Origin: Solobacterium sp. | Lineage (GTDB): Bacteria > Bacillota_I > Bacilli_A > Erysipelotrichales > Erysipelotrichaceae | Direction: 5' to 3' | Length of the DNA stretch: 38,437 nt | Assembly: GCA_015256455.1 (NCBI GenBank) | Contig: JABZMB010000009.1 | Location: 1-38,437, forward strand | Part shown: positions 38,076-38,437 of the stretch, one piece after another | Layout of the letters: each line of letters starts with the position of its first letter | Position numbering within the stretch: the stretch's first letter is position 1 | Notes under the pieces: model-generated | What the model saw: only the letters and a program-made list of their open reading frames with translations | What the model was told of the DNA's origin: nothing | The model's database searches: none | Made by a program: the position numbers and the translations under genes

Positions 38076-38411
38076 CTATTCTTCCTCATTTGAATTCTTA
38101 TTTGAAGTCAAATGACAGTCATCCACATACACTTCTGTAATGTACACTTTCTTGTCTTCCTTCTCATATGAACGTGTATGTAACTGCCCTTCCAACTCAA
38201 TATGCTTGCCCTTCTTACCATAAGAACCTAAATAATCAGAAACTTGTCCCCAGGCAACGCAATTAATAAAGTCTGCAGCATCTTCTTTGGATCTTGTACG
38301 TTGCACAGCAACTGTAAAATTTGCTACATGCTTCCCACTTTCACCTTCTGTAACTCTCACTTCAACATCTTTCACTAAATTGCCTGATAAAATTACTCTG
38401 TTGTTCCACAT
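38076..38411 (-). CDS. ssb: Single-stranded DNA-binding protein
   Basis: This is a 111-residue OB-fold protein. MWNNRVILSGNLVKDVEVRV, VANFTVAVQRT, FINCVAWGQVSDYLGSYGKKGKHIELEGQLHTRSYE and VYITEVYVDDCHL are the SSB pattern. The tail ends SNEEE and lacks the D-D-x-I-P-F tip that binds housekeeping partners, as in many plasmid-borne SSBs. GAGGAG precedes the ATG. It is the upstream-most gene of the transfer region in the window and would protect transferred single strands. Confidence 0.92.
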   Translation of the reverse strand: MWNNRVILSGNLVKDVEVRVTEGESGKHVANFTVAVQRTRSKEDAADFINCVAWGQVSDYLGSYGKKGKHIELEGQLHTRSYEKEDKKVYITEVYVDDCHLTSNKNSNEEE

Positions 38412-38437
38412 TTTTTATTTCTCCTCTCTCTGTTTAC

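Overview
The window reads as chromosome of a low-GC Gram-positive bacterium (Bacillota) carrying an integrative conjugative element. Supporting signs are strong AGGAGG-type ribosome sites, an LPXTG-class surface protein, a lipobox lipoprotein, an AT-rich background and a Firmicute-style conjugation module. A member of the Erysipelotrichia or a neighbouring class would fit, but I cannot prove this from the sequence.

Positions 1-12105 are host chromosome. In order they hold the N-terminal part of a family 2 glycosidase, a small membrane protein, a two-domain PplA-like lipoprotein with two candidate flavin-attachment motifs, a DASS/SLC13 anion transporter, the complete str operon (rpsL-rpsG-fusA-tuf, minus strand, with a good promoter at 8370-8398 and a terminator after tuf), a plus-strand zinc-finger protein, and a large cell-wall-anchored pilin-like adhesin. 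The adhesin leader contains what looks like an attenuator hairpin.

Positions 12893-17318 are a compact, very AT-rich five-gene biosynthetic operon plus a membrane protein gene, all on the minus strand with overlapping or near-touching genes. It encodes an ABC exporter, a radical SAM enzyme whose SPASM-like tail has no cysteines, a GNAT-like protein, a PqqD-like RRE fused to a GNAT-like domain, a 67-residue cysteine-free Val/Ala-rich precursor peptide, and a DUF3784-like membrane protein (possible immunity). I read this as a RiPP pathway of a type I do not recognise.

From about 17.7 kb to the right edge is the conjugative element. It has a large serine recombinase and a small resolvase, then a short locus (19809-20109) built like the Fst/par type I toxin-antitoxin systems: a 25-residue membrane-peptide ORF, a short convergent antisense RNA, a shared bidirectional terminator and direct repeats that would pair the antisense RNA to the toxin start. 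After cargo genes of unknown function come the transfer genes: VirD4 coupling protein, MobL-type relaxase with a Sel1-like tail, two relaxosome-type accessory proteins, a repeat-rich oriT candidate, an NlpC/P60 hydrolase, VirB4, a PrgI-like protein, a VirB6/TrbL-like protein, a VirB2-like small protein, an ArdC-like antirestriction protein, a MuF-C domain protein and an SSB. A 17-19 bp palindrome (TTGGGGCAAATTGCCCCAA) occurs six times in 9.3 kb of the transfer region; five copies sit just after stop codons. The right end of the element lies beyond the window.

The strongest candidates for something undescribed are the RiPP operon, the type I toxin-antitoxin-like locus and the dispersed stop-codon-associated palindromes.
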